DNA of 64,000 nucleotides from Anadara kagoshimensis. Lineage: Eukaryota > Mollusca > Bivalvia > Arcoida > Arcidae. Position numbers and translations under genes: made by a program. Under the pieces are notes generated by a model. The model was given only the letters and a program-made list of their open reading frames with translations, was not told the DNA's origin and made no database searches. Location of the stretch: positions 66,152,018 through 66,216,017 of the forward strand of contig CM037870.1 in NCBI GenBank assembly GCA_021292105.1. Reading direction: 5' to 3'. This document shows, piece by piece, positions 10,081 through 21,549 of this stretch. Position 1 is the stretch's first letter, and every line of letters begins with the position of its first letter.

Positions 10081-12034
10081 GTCTTATTGCGATGACATTA
10101 TGTAAATCTCCCTAATCCAGAATGTTTTCTTCATTATGTAGCATATGAGACATAGAAGATTATTCTAAAGGGACTGCCTTTATTTGATATGTAGTTTTTA
10201 AAAATATTTTTAATTATTTTTAGAAAGTTTATTTTTTATTAAAACTCTTATGTGCGTCATGCAAAGTATTTTCTTGGCTAAATTTTGTTAAATATATTTT
10301 GGTCCTTTTAGGTATCTTTTAAATCCTTGGTAAAATATTTTCGTTTCACAATTATAGTCCAAGCACTACTGATGATGCATTGTTCCTAAACGACCGTCTA
10401 GCGCTTTAAAATTAACACTGGTATAATATATTATTTCAATATAATGTTATCTTTAATTTGACAGTATTCATGTTTTACTGGCTTTTCAATTATAGTTTAC
10501 CCGCTAAGTTATCTGTATTTATGTATTTTTTGAAAATTATGATTATAAGTTTATGTTTCATTTAAACTGTTGCGTGCTATGAATTATAAAGTTGTCATAC
10601 GCCAAGATTGTACATGCCCTTTTTGACTGCATTTTTTTCATGGGAACCATGACAATTGTTTAAAAAGGAATAAGGCACTATTTTAATTATAGATACTAGT
10701 ATAACATTTTAGAAACTAGAATATTGTTGGAAAACTATGTTTTGTCGCAGGAATTTAAAAGAAATCCAACAGCTTTCGTAATGTCAGAACAATTAAACAT
10801 AGGAGTTAATTTTACTTATGTCACATGGCTTCCTGTGATAAAGCTGGTTTTAAATTAGAAGACATTCAATAAACCCGAAAGTTTGGAACCCCTCTCCCCT
10901 ATATAATACATGTATTTGTAAAGCAGCAATTTTGACGGTCTATGGAATTTTAGTGATTTTAGTTGAATTATGTTAGTGAAAGTATCTTGTAAATGTTATA
11001 GACTGCCCTTCAACTGACATATTTGATAAAAAAAATTCATTTGAGTGCGCTACGAATAGTTAAACAAATGAAAAAATGAGAAAAATTCTTGATTTTTATA
11101 GAGATCTTTTATATGTGGTCTGTTTGATCAGAAAATGTTAACACAAAATCTATCAAAACCGCGTAAAAAAGCAAGCTTGAGAATAACTTTATCATTTTAT
11201 CAGATACAATCACTTCCGTAATTCTGTGATGAAAATACTAAAATTAAAATATTTTAGAATTGCGCAAAATCTTATTTTTGTAAGTTAAAAAAAATATATA
11301 AATATACTGCTAAAGGATGTTTAATAGTATCATTAAACGTAGAAATTGACTTCTATTAATCTTTTGGAACATTTGCTTTGTTCCCAGCTTCTGAAAACAC
11401 GTATTTGCAAAAGGAAAGGATTTTTGTGTCTGAAATGTAAAAAAGGAGATAATTGGGTCTTTAGCCATTTTTGTGTTCATTTAATCAATTGGCTAGTCAT
11501 CTGTAAGTAAATATGTTTATTTTAAAATAAACGATTGACAAAAACATATTTGTTTAAGTTGACAGTTTGATAACTAGCTATAAACTACATTTATGAGGGG
11601 ATTCCAAACGTTTATGTTTGACCTATACAATATTGGATGACAAAACGTTTGTATGCTGTATGTTTCACATAACAGACTGTCATCATCATGAAGTAATTTA
11701 TCTTTGTTCTGTTATTTAAAATAGCCGTATTTAAGAGCACAAATTCTATTTACAAATTGCATCTTGCTTACATTGCCAAACCAACGTTATATGAAACTTT
11801 AACCGGATCCAAATTTCATGTCGAATCCGGATCTATCATCGATTCGTGGTTTATCATCAAACCAGATGTTCACATAACACATGCCGGTAATAGAAAATAA
11901 AGCTAAACATAAACTAATCACCAATGTTATTGTATGTGTCATGTTATAAAAACTATACCGGATTATGTGCACCTACGTGCATAGTTAAACGTATCAGGAC
12001 ACAAATAAAAACCGAATGATATTCCGGGATCAAA

Positions 12035-12045
12035 ACTTTATATTA
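12035..12045 (+). promoter_or_regulatory. TATA-like element of serpin 3
   Basis: actttatatta lies about 55 bases before the ATG at 12095. The bases between it and the start resemble the leader of serpin 2 (tcatttggata). Confidence 0.4.
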
Positions 12046-12094
12046 TCAAATGTGTGTGTGGCTATACAGGAGTCATTTGGATAGAATTGCAGCA

Positions 12095-12143
12095 ATGACT
12101 ATGGATTGGAGACTTCGTCTTGGGTTTCTGTTTGTCATCTTTG
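12095..12143 (+). CDS. Serpin 3 exon 1 (signal peptide)
   Basis: ATG at 12095, second ATG at 12101. It codes MTMDWRLRLGFLFVIF and ends g|gtaggt at 12143/12144. A hydrophobic run after two Arg residues is a classical signal peptide start. Confidence 0.78.
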
Positions 12144-15100
12144 GTAGGTCCTACTTAAAATACTCTACATGTAAATAATGTTTTAATTTTGTAACACTAG
12201 ACGGCTGTTTCGGTAAAATTCCTTGCATCATTAGAGACGGAAGTATTTTTTTTCGTGGAGTCCAATTTTCGTGGTTCTTAGAAGAAATATAATTTAATGG
12301 AGTCGTAAATTCGTGGTTTAATTTGTCGTTTAGCTTAAGTTAAGTTTGCAATGGTAATACATATTGCGTTGACATGAAAATTCGTAAATCATAATAACCG
12401 CAAAAACAACGAAAATCCGGACGCCACAAAAATAACTGATTTTACAATATTATACAGTCTTGTAATCTCTATACATATAAGTTTGATTTCCACAACCATG
12501 AAACGTTATTTGAAAGCTTGCATTTTTACTCACCTGAGCCAAAGGCTCAGATGAGCTATTGCAATCTATCACCGTCCGTTGTCCGTCGTGCGTCGTGTGT
12601 AAACTTTACAGTTTAATCTTCTCCTCCAAAACTACCAGGCCAAATTTGATGAAACTTGGTGATTCTTATGCCTTGGTAACAGCCTTTCAAAATTATGTTC
12701 GTGGTTTGGCCACGCCCAACAAGATGGCCGCCGTTACTAAAAATAGCAAAAAAATCTTCTTCTCTGAAACCAAAAGGTGCAGGCAAATTTTGATTGGATA
12801 TTTGGATTCAGCATACCTGGGAACATTTAAATTGTGTTTTTATGAAAATTGAACGAAAAATAGGTTACGCGTTTTTTGCGTAAAATTATTTAATTTTGAA
12901 AATGAGACATTTATTGTTATAACTCAATACGGCTGAAGATAATTGTATGGAGTTTTCACTGTTGGTCTTGTCTTGCTATTTTCTTCCAAAAGATGTCAAG
13001 ATCAAAGGTCAAGGTCATGTCCCTGTTTTTTGGTCTTTGATAAAAAAATGCTATTTTTTAAACATTTCAGGTGATAATGGCATGGGAGTTTCAGTTAATT
13101 GTAGGTATTGACATGACGATCATTTTGATACATAGATCAAGGGCATGGGTTCAACGGTCAAGGTTAAAGATGCACAACTATTACCGTTTTAATTGATTAT
13201 CTGCAAAACTATTAAATTTTTGTATAGGCATACATATTAGAATATTGTAGGTAATGGCACAATGGTCATTTTAATATATTAATAAAGGTCATGGGTTCAA
13301 AGTTCAAGGTCACAGATGCAAACAAGTACTGAAATGGTAAATTATAAATAGAAACTGTACATATTAGAATATTGTAGGTATTGGCCTAACAGTCATTTTG
13401 ATATATGAATGAAGGTCATGGGTTCAAAGGTCAATGTCACAAATGCAAGCACGTTCTGAAATGGTTGATTATCTCAAAAACTATAAACTCCTTGTATAGT
13501 CATATATATTGGAATATTATAGGTATTGGTCTAATGATAATTTGTATATGAATAAAGGTCATGAGTTCAAAGGTCAATGTCACAGATGCATATAAATACT
13601 GAATTGGTTAATTATCTTGAAAACTATAAATATTTTGTATAGGCATGTATGCTAGAATATTGTAGGTATTGGCCTAATGATCATTTTGATATATGAATGA
13701 GGGTTATGGGTTCAAAGGTCAAGGTCACGGGTGAGCGTTAAGGTCCATGGGCCTCTTGTTATTAAAAAAATTGTCATAAAAATAATTGAAAGCTTATCTA
13801 TTATCATTTACTATGTGATATGCCAATTAATGGACCACATTTTTCATTTTAATGTGAAAGGTGAAGCTATTTAAACAGGGGTGCTTACCCATAAAAAGCA
13901 CCAAGCCTCACTTTCCTGGTAGAAGTTCGAGTGTTTAACTTTTGTCAATTTTCAAACTTATTTATATCTTTCATTATGATTTCAGCATGAACCGGTATGC
14001 TCCTTTTTGATTGATATACTTTGTTCTTGGAATATGTATGTACATGCAAACGAAGAGTTGTTGTCCTTTTATTTGATAAAAAAACTGATTCTGGTTTTTA
14101 TTCGTTGTAGTCTTAAGAAATGAAAAATGAAAATGGCTTAGTATACGAAACGTGGTATAAACGATTTTAAATCGAACCCATCCTAAATACATTATACAAC
14201 TACAAAGATGTTTCTGAATCCTATTTCTTATGGAAAAGTGACCATCCAATGTTGGCGATAAACCTATGGTGGCCTAGAAGTGACATAAAATGTATTTTTT
14301 GAGCCGGAATACATACTCACATACATACTTTGCTTGTATGTACTCACGTAATATGCATTATGTTACGTGTACATTGTCAAATTCTTTCATACTTGTATAA
14401 CAAAAAGAATAATTAATTTCATTTTTTTTAATTAATGGGCACGTTGTAGTTAATACCAAATCACGTAATATGTTACTACATATGAGAGTAATATAAAATA
14501 TATTCGAGGTCACTTCTATGCCACTGTATCAATCAGATCTTTCGAAATAAATTACTGTTTACAGGTAGGATTAGTAAGTTGTTCCTGTAAATTGGAGTTA
14601 TTTCTATTCTGATATGCACCTAAACGGTTACTTTGACAATAGTCAGCGCATCCAAGAACACGAAATAATAAATGATAAAACAACTTAACAATTCAAGGAC
14701 AGACAAAAACATAAGGACCACTGGACCTAGTATACTGGAATGGTTTTGGGACTTCAAATAGTACCACACCTATGGACATTTACTCAAATATCTGTCCAAA
14801 TTCAATCATTGTATAATCAGAACAACAATGCTTGATACCTGATCATAATTTGTTTATTTTACATTGTTTATGTTTTACATTGAAGGAATATCTTCATTTG
14901 TATTTGTCGATGGCAGAAGCATAGGTAGACCTAAATATGCCTGGTGGGAAGGTCGTTATGGATACGGATACTTCAATGGTCATGGTAGACCCATAAACAA
15001 AGGTAATGTCTGAAGACTATAAAATAACGTCGGTCACATTCTACTGCGAAATAATTACATATGTTACCTAAAACATTTCACAAAATAAGCCGAATTTGTA

Positions 15101-16874
15101 TTCAAAACCCGCTGCGAATATATATGGTGATGGCATATGTGTATTTAATATTATTGTGTATGGTATCAAAAACAAAAATAACAATCCATGTCCAAATCAC
15201 AATTCCAAAGCCGAGTAAAAAATTTGAAAACTTCCAACTAGGTCAAACACATTACCTTCCACTAGGGAAGTGAGTCTATGCGCTCCAAAGTGGTAAATAC
15301 GTCCATCATACTGGCTACAGCTACATATGACAGCGGACTTGAGGATGAAATAATAAATAAACATACTAATTCATGTCCTAATCACAATCCAAAAGCAATG
15401 TTAAAACTTTGAAACTGACAAGTTAAACACGTGAAGTTCCACCAGGGAAGTGAGGCCAGGTGCTCCGGAAGGGTAAGCACCCCCTGTTTACTGTTTAGCT
15501 AGCTACACCCGCAGCATGTATAATCAAAATTAGTGAAAAGAACACGAAACTATGCGATGTAAAAAAAAATATCGACGAGATTCAAAGACTCTATACTTAT
15601 CAACAATATTTGCTTCGAATTCGGTCTAGCTAAAAATGGGCTTGTACGACATCCCAAATACCTGTATGCCACACATTGTTTTTCTCAATATGTTATACAT
15701 GTATTTGCTTTTTTGCAGCACCAACAACTACAGTTGATACATTAAAGGATCCAATCTCTAAATTCTCAGTTTCGTTATTTAAGATTTCAAAACCGGACGG
15801 AGATCCAAACGGCAATAAGTTTATGTCACCATTTAGTGTAATGGCGGCTTTGATGTTGACAATGTTGGGAACCAGTGGGAACACAGAAAGTCAAATCATG
15901 TCCGCGTTACAGTTAAATGGAGTTAGTGGAAATGTCCATCAAGAATATAAAGAATTACAGGACTACCTGAACACGGCTTTAACTAATGACGACATCATTA
16001 TATCTATTGCCAATAGACTTTTCCCGAAGCTCGGATTTGCATTAAGACAACAATACAAGGTAGACGCTGAACGCTATTACGGAAGTGAGGTAGAACCATT
16101 GGACTTTATTGGTCAACCGGAAGCATCCAGATTACACATAAATGAGTGGGCTAGTAATAAAACCAATAACTTGATCAAAAACATCTTACCCAAAGGCAGT
16201 ATAACTAGAGCTTCCATTATGTTTCTTGTCAATGCAATTTATTTTAAAGGTAGTTGGAAGTTAGAGTTTAACAAAACTAACACAAAGGAAAGCGACTTCT
16301 ATATTACCCCAACCCTTACGGAAAAGGTAGATATGATGAATATGAAAACAGACAAATTTCGATCAGGTATGAATACAGAGTATGATTGTACGGTTCTAGA
16401 GTTGCCATATAAGGGAGAGGACTTTAAATGCTGATTATACTTCCTAATAAAATAGACGGCGTGGCTGATTTGGAAAACAAATTATCCGCTGACACATTGG
16501 CATCTATTGCTGCGAGTTTGCGTAAACAAGATACGACCATATCCATTCCTAAATTTGAAATGTTATCCGGTTTCAAAAATTTAGTAGCTCCTTTAAAACA
16601 ACTTGGAATAACCGACTTGTTTTCTGGGTTAGCAGATTTCAGCAATATGTTCGTAAATCCGTCTGGTTTAATGGTCGACAAAGTAATACATAAAGCGTTT
16701 GTGAGAGTTGATGAGGAAGGAACAGAGGCAGCAGCTGTAACGGTGGTAGGGGTCGTAAGAACATCATTACCACTAACACTGAAATTCAATGCAAACCATC
16801 CTTTCATATTCTTGATACAAGAAAAACGGTCTGGTGCTATTCTCTTTATGGGTAGATATGCGAAAAAACAATAA
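12095..16874 (+). CDS. Serpin gene 3: secreted serpin with aromatic/Gly extension, one-base frameshift
   Basis: Model of three exons, 12095-12143, 14886-15002 and 15719-16874, GT-AG with phase 1 junctions, the same plan as serpin 2. Residues 1 to about 25 are a signal peptide (MTMDWRLRLGFLFVIFG, then ISSFVFVDG), followed by an extension with YAWWEGRYGYGYFNGHGR, and then the serpin core. The hinge EEGTEAAAVTVV is intact, and the loop has VVRTSLP, so Arg sits at or next to P1, which would suit a trypsin-like target. The frame breaks at 16426-16428: the two other genes have TTT/TGT AAC ATG here and this one has TTT AA-ATG, so one base is missing and a TGA follows at 16432. The total length is 1322 nt, one short of a multiple of three. 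Everything else is intact, so this is either a very young pseudogene or a sequencing error. Confidence 0.85.
12232..12450. mobile_element. TIR element, 'tttcgtgg/ccacgaaa' family, copy 1
   Basis: Left half ttcgtggagtccaattttcgtgg, right half ccacaaaaataactgatttta, inverted to each other. Related copies are at 39915-40092 and 58180-58365, whose ends read actgtgaaatcatt and atttcacaatat. Non-coding, about 200 bp. Confidence 0.55.
12540..13762 (+). mobile_element. Bivalve repeat with 5' hairpin, central tandem repeat and ggcccatgggcc-like end
   Basis: It begins with ctgagccaaaggctcag, a perfect 7-bp hairpin, continues through a conserved non-coding body (ccgtccgttgtccgtcgtgcg; aagatggccgcc), then about four tandem units (13095-13735), and ends gtccatgggcctcttgtt. 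A truncated second copy with the same end is at 25160-25355. Central tandem units between conserved ends recall the pearl/HINE type of non-autonomous Helitron-related elements of bivalves. That assignment is an inference. Confidence 0.6.
13095..13735 (+). repeat. Tandem repeat, about 150-bp unit, about 4 copies
   Basis: Each unit holds tattagaatattgtaggtat, then ggtcatgggttcaaaggtca, then cagatgca and a ctgaaatggtt-like stretch. Part of the element at 12540-13762. Confidence 0.75.
13875..13965 (+). mobile_element. Short 3' fragment of the YIDD-type retroelement
   Basis: ggtgcttaccc...aagcctcactttcctggtagaagttc repeats the tail motif in plus orientation. Confidence 0.55.
14271..14523. mobile_element. 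MITE with about 28-bp inverted ends
   Basis: Left end gtggcctagaagtgacataa and right end aggtcacttctatgccac are inverted copies with few mismatches. Inside, tcacgtaatatg-like motifs are also repeated. It sits in intron 1 of serpin 3. The target duplication is not clear. Confidence 0.6.
14886..15002 (+). CDS. Serpin 3 exon 2 (aromatic/Gly extension)
   Basis: 117 nt. Acceptor ttttacattgaag ends at 14885 and donor g|gtaatg follows 15002. It codes ISSFVFVDGRSIGRPK, then YAWWEGRYGYGYFNGHGR, then PINK. Phase 1 at both ends, so it could be skipped without changing the frame. Confidence 0.82.
15165..15610 (-). mobile_element. Two 3' fragments of the YIDD-type retroelement
   Basis: Fragments at about 15170-15295 (diverged) and 15355-15610, the latter with the full tail (ctaattcatgtcc, ccaccagggaagtgagg, gtgctccggaagggt, tagctagctacaccc). 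They lie in intron 2 of serpin 3, just 5' of the serpin exon. Confidence 0.65.
15719..16874 (+). CDS. Serpin 3 exon 3 (serpin domain, frameshifted at about 16427)
   Basis: Acceptor tgcttttttgcag ends at 15718. The first part codes APTTTVDTLKDPISKF and onward to GEDFK, where the frame is lost. The second part resumes at 16428 as MLIILPNKIDGV and runs to the TAA at 16872-16874. An apparent start at 15676 is only the upstream intron read in frame. Confidence 0.93.
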
Positions 16875-16903
16875 AGATACCATCCTTACTTTTTCGTATT
16901 TTT

Positions 16904-16909
16904 AATAAA
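16904..16909 (+). terminator. Poly(A) signal of serpin 3 (AATAAA)
   Basis: AATAAA 30 bases after the stop. A second one follows near 16959. Confidence 0.55.
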
Positions 16910-16974
16910 GACAAATGATAATAAAGATATCAATCCTTACTATTTTTTCTTGTATTTTGAATAAAGGCTGTGTT

Positions 16975-17331
16975 TACACACCACTGACATTCAGATGTTT
17001 GTTATGCCTTCTTCTTTGTTCTTGAAGTTTTGGTATTTTGGTTACATAGGTAATTAATTTAATCCAAATTTCCTAAACATTCTTTTGTTATTTATTGTAA
17101 GTCTGTTATACATGTACAATTTCATTTTCTTTGAAGGTAACTATATCAAGCGGGTACCTGTTAATTTCGAAACGAAACAAAATCTAATCAGACTAAATAA
17201 ACGAAACGACATATAACATATTACATCTAGTTTTTACGAAATCAAACAATATAACAAGACTAAATCCAACAATACCAAACTATAAGATTTACTTGGTCCA
17301 AATAAGCAACCCTAAAAAAATAAAGCCATTA
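16975..17331. other. Intergenic, nothing recognised
   Basis: AT-rich spacer between the serpin 3 terminator and the Helitron-like array. Confidence 0.5.
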
Positions 17332-18545
17332 TCATTATTATGATTCCCCACCACCGAAGGTGGGGAATCATAATTATTGTTTTCGTTCTGTTTCTTATTA
17401 TTATTATTATTATACTTATTCTTTTTCTCTCAAGACCATATGCGAATGGATATCTCGGGAACGGCTTGATGGATTTAGATGAAATTTGGTACCAATAATC
17501 TGTAGATAATCAAGACGTGTTCATTTTCGTTATCTTGAAGGTGGGTGGGTGGGTGTAAATTGCTTAATTAAATACGTAGTTAAATACCCGGGGAAACTAA
17601 TTCTGAATGGACATAAGCTGGTTACGACACTTTAATCATACCAAGCAAATGCTTTCACCTATGAGTTAATCCGATTAGTGACCGTCAAAAACTTGGCGAT
17701 TTTTAAAACCACAGCTTGTCACGTCACACGCCTGTAATTAAAACCTTACACAATAAGCTGAATGATGTATACAATTTGCCTTGATAGATCGAAGAAGGTT
17801 AAGCGTGTCGAAATGGCTTGGGGGTATTCTGTTAATCACTGACTGTGGAAGTAGAAGACTGCCCACTTTTTAAGTTTACACCAATGAAATTTCTCCTTTT
17901 ACTGACTGACACTTTCCTAATGACCGGTATGTCGTTATTTCTTTTAACCGGACTTTATATAGTGTGTTGAAATATATTGGAAAATTGACGATATGGTGAT
18001 GCATAAGATGAGAATTAAATTAAAATTTGAAATGAAATTTAGAACATTTTTTAAAAACTATTTTGTTCCCTTAGTCGTGATCACGATCTATGAGGCACCA
18101 TTATTTATTTTTTCCGAACATACACAACTGCCTTCAGAATGTAACCGTTCATCAAGGCAATATATATACACAACATTAAAAACGTTGATTACCTGTTGAT
18201 TAATAACTAAACAACAACATCTCTTGTTCATTTATTGTTTTATTCAATTTTGTAATTCATATATGAAGGGCCGTAACTTTGATGTAAGACTACCTGCACA
18301 CACAGGTACCCGACTCGACTAGTGTATTATTTACGTCAAATATTGTATGTGTCAAAAAATACCCTTTTTTGGCGACACAGTAATGAAATTGGCGACAAAA
18401 TTTAACAACTGGCGATTTCCTTGGCGACAGACTTTTACCAACCAAGCGCTATCCCTGCTAGGTTATTTTCACCAGATGTATGCCATAAATTATTTATGGA
18501 TGGTGGGGAATCATACGTAACTGGTATCCCAGTTACAATCTCTAG
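17332..18545 (+). mobile_element. Helitron-like unit 1 of 3
   Basis: It starts with a long perfect palindrome (gattccccacc...ggtggggaatc, 17342-17369). The 3' end is a perfect 8-bp hairpin gtaactgg/ccagttac (18517-18536), five bases, then CTAG (18542-18545) followed by T. A short GC hairpin just before CTRR and insertion next to T are the hallmarks of Helitrons. A possible 5' TC after A is at 17332. Non-autonomous: no Rep or helicase coding was seen. Confidence 0.62.
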
Positions 18546-19635
18546 TTTATTATTATTATTATGATTCCCCACCACCGAAGGTGACCAAGATACCGGTGAA
18601 CTTTGAAAACTTGTGGCCAGAAAAATCGCAAAGCGCCGTGTTTTGTCGCCAGTTAAAGAAAAAAATCGCAGTTAGCGATGCCCAGCGCAAACCCTCCCAT
18701 ACGTGTTCATTCATTGTAACACGCGGCGACGCCAAATCAGAGGCCTGAGAGGGGTTCTACGAGTTTTCTTATTCAATAAAATTCATTGAAAACGTCACTT
18801 CCTTTGCCGAGAAGGCCTTCCAATGTACGATTTTTCTCAACCGAAAGCTTTAATTCAAATCTACTTTAACTTTCAAAGAAATTTTAAAAAGTAATCAAGG
18901 TATGATTTTTTTAGTTTACCAGGTCGGCGCGGTACAAATGTACTTCATACACAACTGCCTTTAGTATGTAACCGTACATCAAGGCAATATACAGATATAT
19001 ACACAACATTAAAAACGTTGATTACCTGTTGATTAATAACTAAACAACAACATCTCTTGTTCATTTATTGTTTTATTCAATTTTGTAATTCATATATGAA
19101 GGGCCGTAACTTTGATGTAAGACTACCTGCACATGCAGGTACCCGACTCGACTAGTGTATTACGTCAAATATTGTATGTGTCAAAAAGTACCTTTTTTGG
19201 CGACACAGTAATGAAATTGGCGACAGAATTTTACATTACAGGGGTTCAAAATTATGTTTTGTAATGGAAGGTCCAGGACCTTTTGCCTTTATTTTTGGCA
19301 GGTCCCACATAAAGTTTTGAAAGTCCAATATCAACATTGAAAGATCCATGTGCAATTATGTAATTATATTGAAAAAGTAGAATTATTCTGGTAAAAATGG
19401 CAGGTTCAGCGGACTTTTACAATTTAAATATTAATGGTCCCAAGGTAAAATCAATAGGTCCCGGACCTCGGACCCAGGGAATTTTGAACCCCTTTACAAC
19501 TGGCGATTTCCTTGGCGACAGACTTTTCCAACCCAGCGCTAACCCCGCTAGGTTCTTTTCACCAGATATATGCCATAAATTATTTATGGATGGTGGGGAA
19601 TCATACGTAACTGGTATCCCAGTTACAATCTCTAG
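18546..19635 (+). mobile_element. Helitron-like unit 2 of 3
   Basis: Starts after a (TTA)n linker with gattccccaccaccgaaggtg (18563), ends with the same hairpin (19607-19626) and CTAG (19632-19635). Its first half differs from units 1 and 3, while its second part shares the acacaactgcctt...aaacgttgattacctgtt segment with unit 1. A stretch with an open frame at 19397-19783 crosses into unit 3 and is not a gene. Confidence 0.62.
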
Positions 19636-20592
19636 TTATTATGATTCCCCACCACCGAAGGTGGGGAATCATATTGTTTTTGTTCTGTTTCTTCTTATTA
19701 TTATTCTTCTTCTCTCAAGACTATATGCTGATGCATATCTCGGGAACGGCTTGATGGATTTAGATGAAATTTGCTACCAATAATCCGTTGTCTGTGTAGA
19801 TAATCAAGACACACTCATTTTTGTTATCTTGAAGGTGGATGGGTGGGTGTAAATTGCTTAATTAAATACGTAGTTAAATAGCCGGGGGAACCAATTCTGA
19901 ATGGACATAAGCTGGTTACGACACTTTAATTATACCAAGCAAATGCTTTCACCTATATGAGTTAATCCGATTAGTGACCGTCAAAAACTTGGCGATTTTT
20001 AAAACCACAGCTTGTCACGTCACACGCCTGTAATTTAAACCTTACACAATGAGCTGAATGGTGTATACAATTTGCCTTGATAGATCGGAGAAGGTTAAGC
20101 GTGTCGAAATGGCTTGGGGGTATTCTGTTAATCACTGACTGTGAAAGTAAAACTGCCCACTTTTTAAGTTTATACCAATGAAATTTCTCCTTTTACTGAC
20201 TGACACTTTCCTAATGACCGGTATGTCGTTTTTCCTTTAACCGGACTTTATATAGTGTGTTGAAATATATTGGAAAATTGACGCTATGGTGATGCCTAAG
20301 ATGAGAATTATATTAAAATTTAAAATGAAATTTAGAACATTTTTTAAAAACTATTTTGTTCCCTTAGTCGTGATCACGATCTATGAGGCACCACTATTTA
20401 TTTTTCCCGAAATCATACTCGTAAAATTTAGGCAAAAAATGCAAAAATTTTTACAACTGGCGATTTCCTTGGCAACAGACTTTTACAACCCAGCGCTAAC
20501 CCTGCTAGGGTCTTTTCACCAGATATATGCCATAAATTATTTATGGATGGTGGGGAATCATACGTAACTGGTATCCCAGTTACAATCTCTAG
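19636..20592 (+). mobile_element. Helitron-like unit 3 of 3
   Basis: The palindrome is at 19643-19670, then about 700 bp nearly identical to unit 1 (ctcaagac...atatctcgggaacggcttgat), hairpin at 20564-20583 and CTAG at 20589-20592. It lacks the acacaactgcct segment of units 1 and 2. Confidence 0.62.
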
Positions 20593-20604
20593 TTATTATT
20601 ATTA

Positions 20605-20642
<38 letters not shown>
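20593..20642 (+). repeat. (TTA)n microsatellite
   Basis: About 15 TTA units directly after the last CTAG. Shorter (TTA)n tracts also separate the units. Confidence 0.85.
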
Positions 20643-21185
20643 CAACCAACAGCACAAAACAAATTGAGATGAAATCCTAGGAACCTAGAGACACGCGAAT
20701 GAGAGTTACTGCCTGTGCAAAATACACATGGTCAATTACCACCTAAGTTGTTGGAGTCGAATAAGATATTGCGAATTCTGTTAGTTGTACAAGTTTCCAA
20801 GTTGTTGGATATTCCTCCACTTGTCGCTTTACAAATTATTTCTAACCTTGCATAATAAATGAAGTACCATTAACTTAAATTACTTGCGCTAGATATGTCT
20901 TTATGGAACGTTAGTGGTCGTTTGTAATAAAGCGTCAGCTTATGAATTAAAACACCACTCACTGCCTAGGGTCATAGGGCTATGACAAAACACTTGCCGC
21001 AGGTAGGTAGTTTCCACTGGCTACTTCGATTTCCTCGACCATCCCAGAAATGACTGCCTAGAACGAATCGAAAAACGCCATTACTGTAATCCATTCCTAT
21101 GATTTTGTTGTTATGTTTTAGTCAGCGTGATATTTCTATCAATCCTCTGTGAAAAGAGACCGCAGTGTATATGTGCTTCATATTC
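20643..21185. other. Intergenic, nothing recognised
   Basis: No coding, tandem or inverted structure was seen. Confidence 0.5.
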
Positions 21186-21189
21186 AATT

Positions 21190-21436
21190 TGATTGATTGA
21201 TTGATTGATATTGACATCCCAGTCAAGAACATCTCACTAAGTCGAGACGTCACTAGCTCTAGGTGATGCAGAGAATATCTTACCTTTGCAATTCGCTAAT
21301 GGCAATGTGCAGGGTTCTTTTATGTGACACATGCCGAGACACGAAGCATTTCTTGGTCAGACCCCGGTTGGGGTTCGAACCTATGACCTCCCACATATGA
21401 AGCGCGCACTCAACCAACTGAGCTACCGCTTTGGTG
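21190..21436 (-). mobile_element. tRNA-derived SINE, complete
   Basis: On the minus strand the head reads gcggtagctcagttggttga (box A) and ataggttcgaacccc (box B), like a tRNA. The body contains gtcacataaaagaaccctgc and the tail is ttgactgggatgtc followed by (aatc)n. Same general family as 3990-4240. The acceptor stem does not pair, so it is not a working tRNA. Confidence 0.75.
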
Positions 21437-21549
21437 CTTCAACTTCAGAATTCAGAACGTTGTTTATACACAAAGATGAAAAAGTTTTATTCTTTTTTAC
21501 AATTATAAAACAACGATGGTTCCATTTTTGAAAAAATAAATTAAAGTGG

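Larger units (their letters stand above)
9985..12094. other. Divergent intergenic region between serpins 2 and 3
   Basis: 2.1 kb between two head-to-head start codons. Apart from the TATA candidates at either end, I see only AT-rich unique sequence. The two promoters could share control elements, but nothing in the sequence proves this. Confidence 0.6.

Noticed and set aside
10496..10560. Alternative first exon for serpin 2 (MKHKLIIIIF...)
   Set aside because: Right phase but it ends in a polar stretch and shows no resemblance to serpin 3 exon 1.
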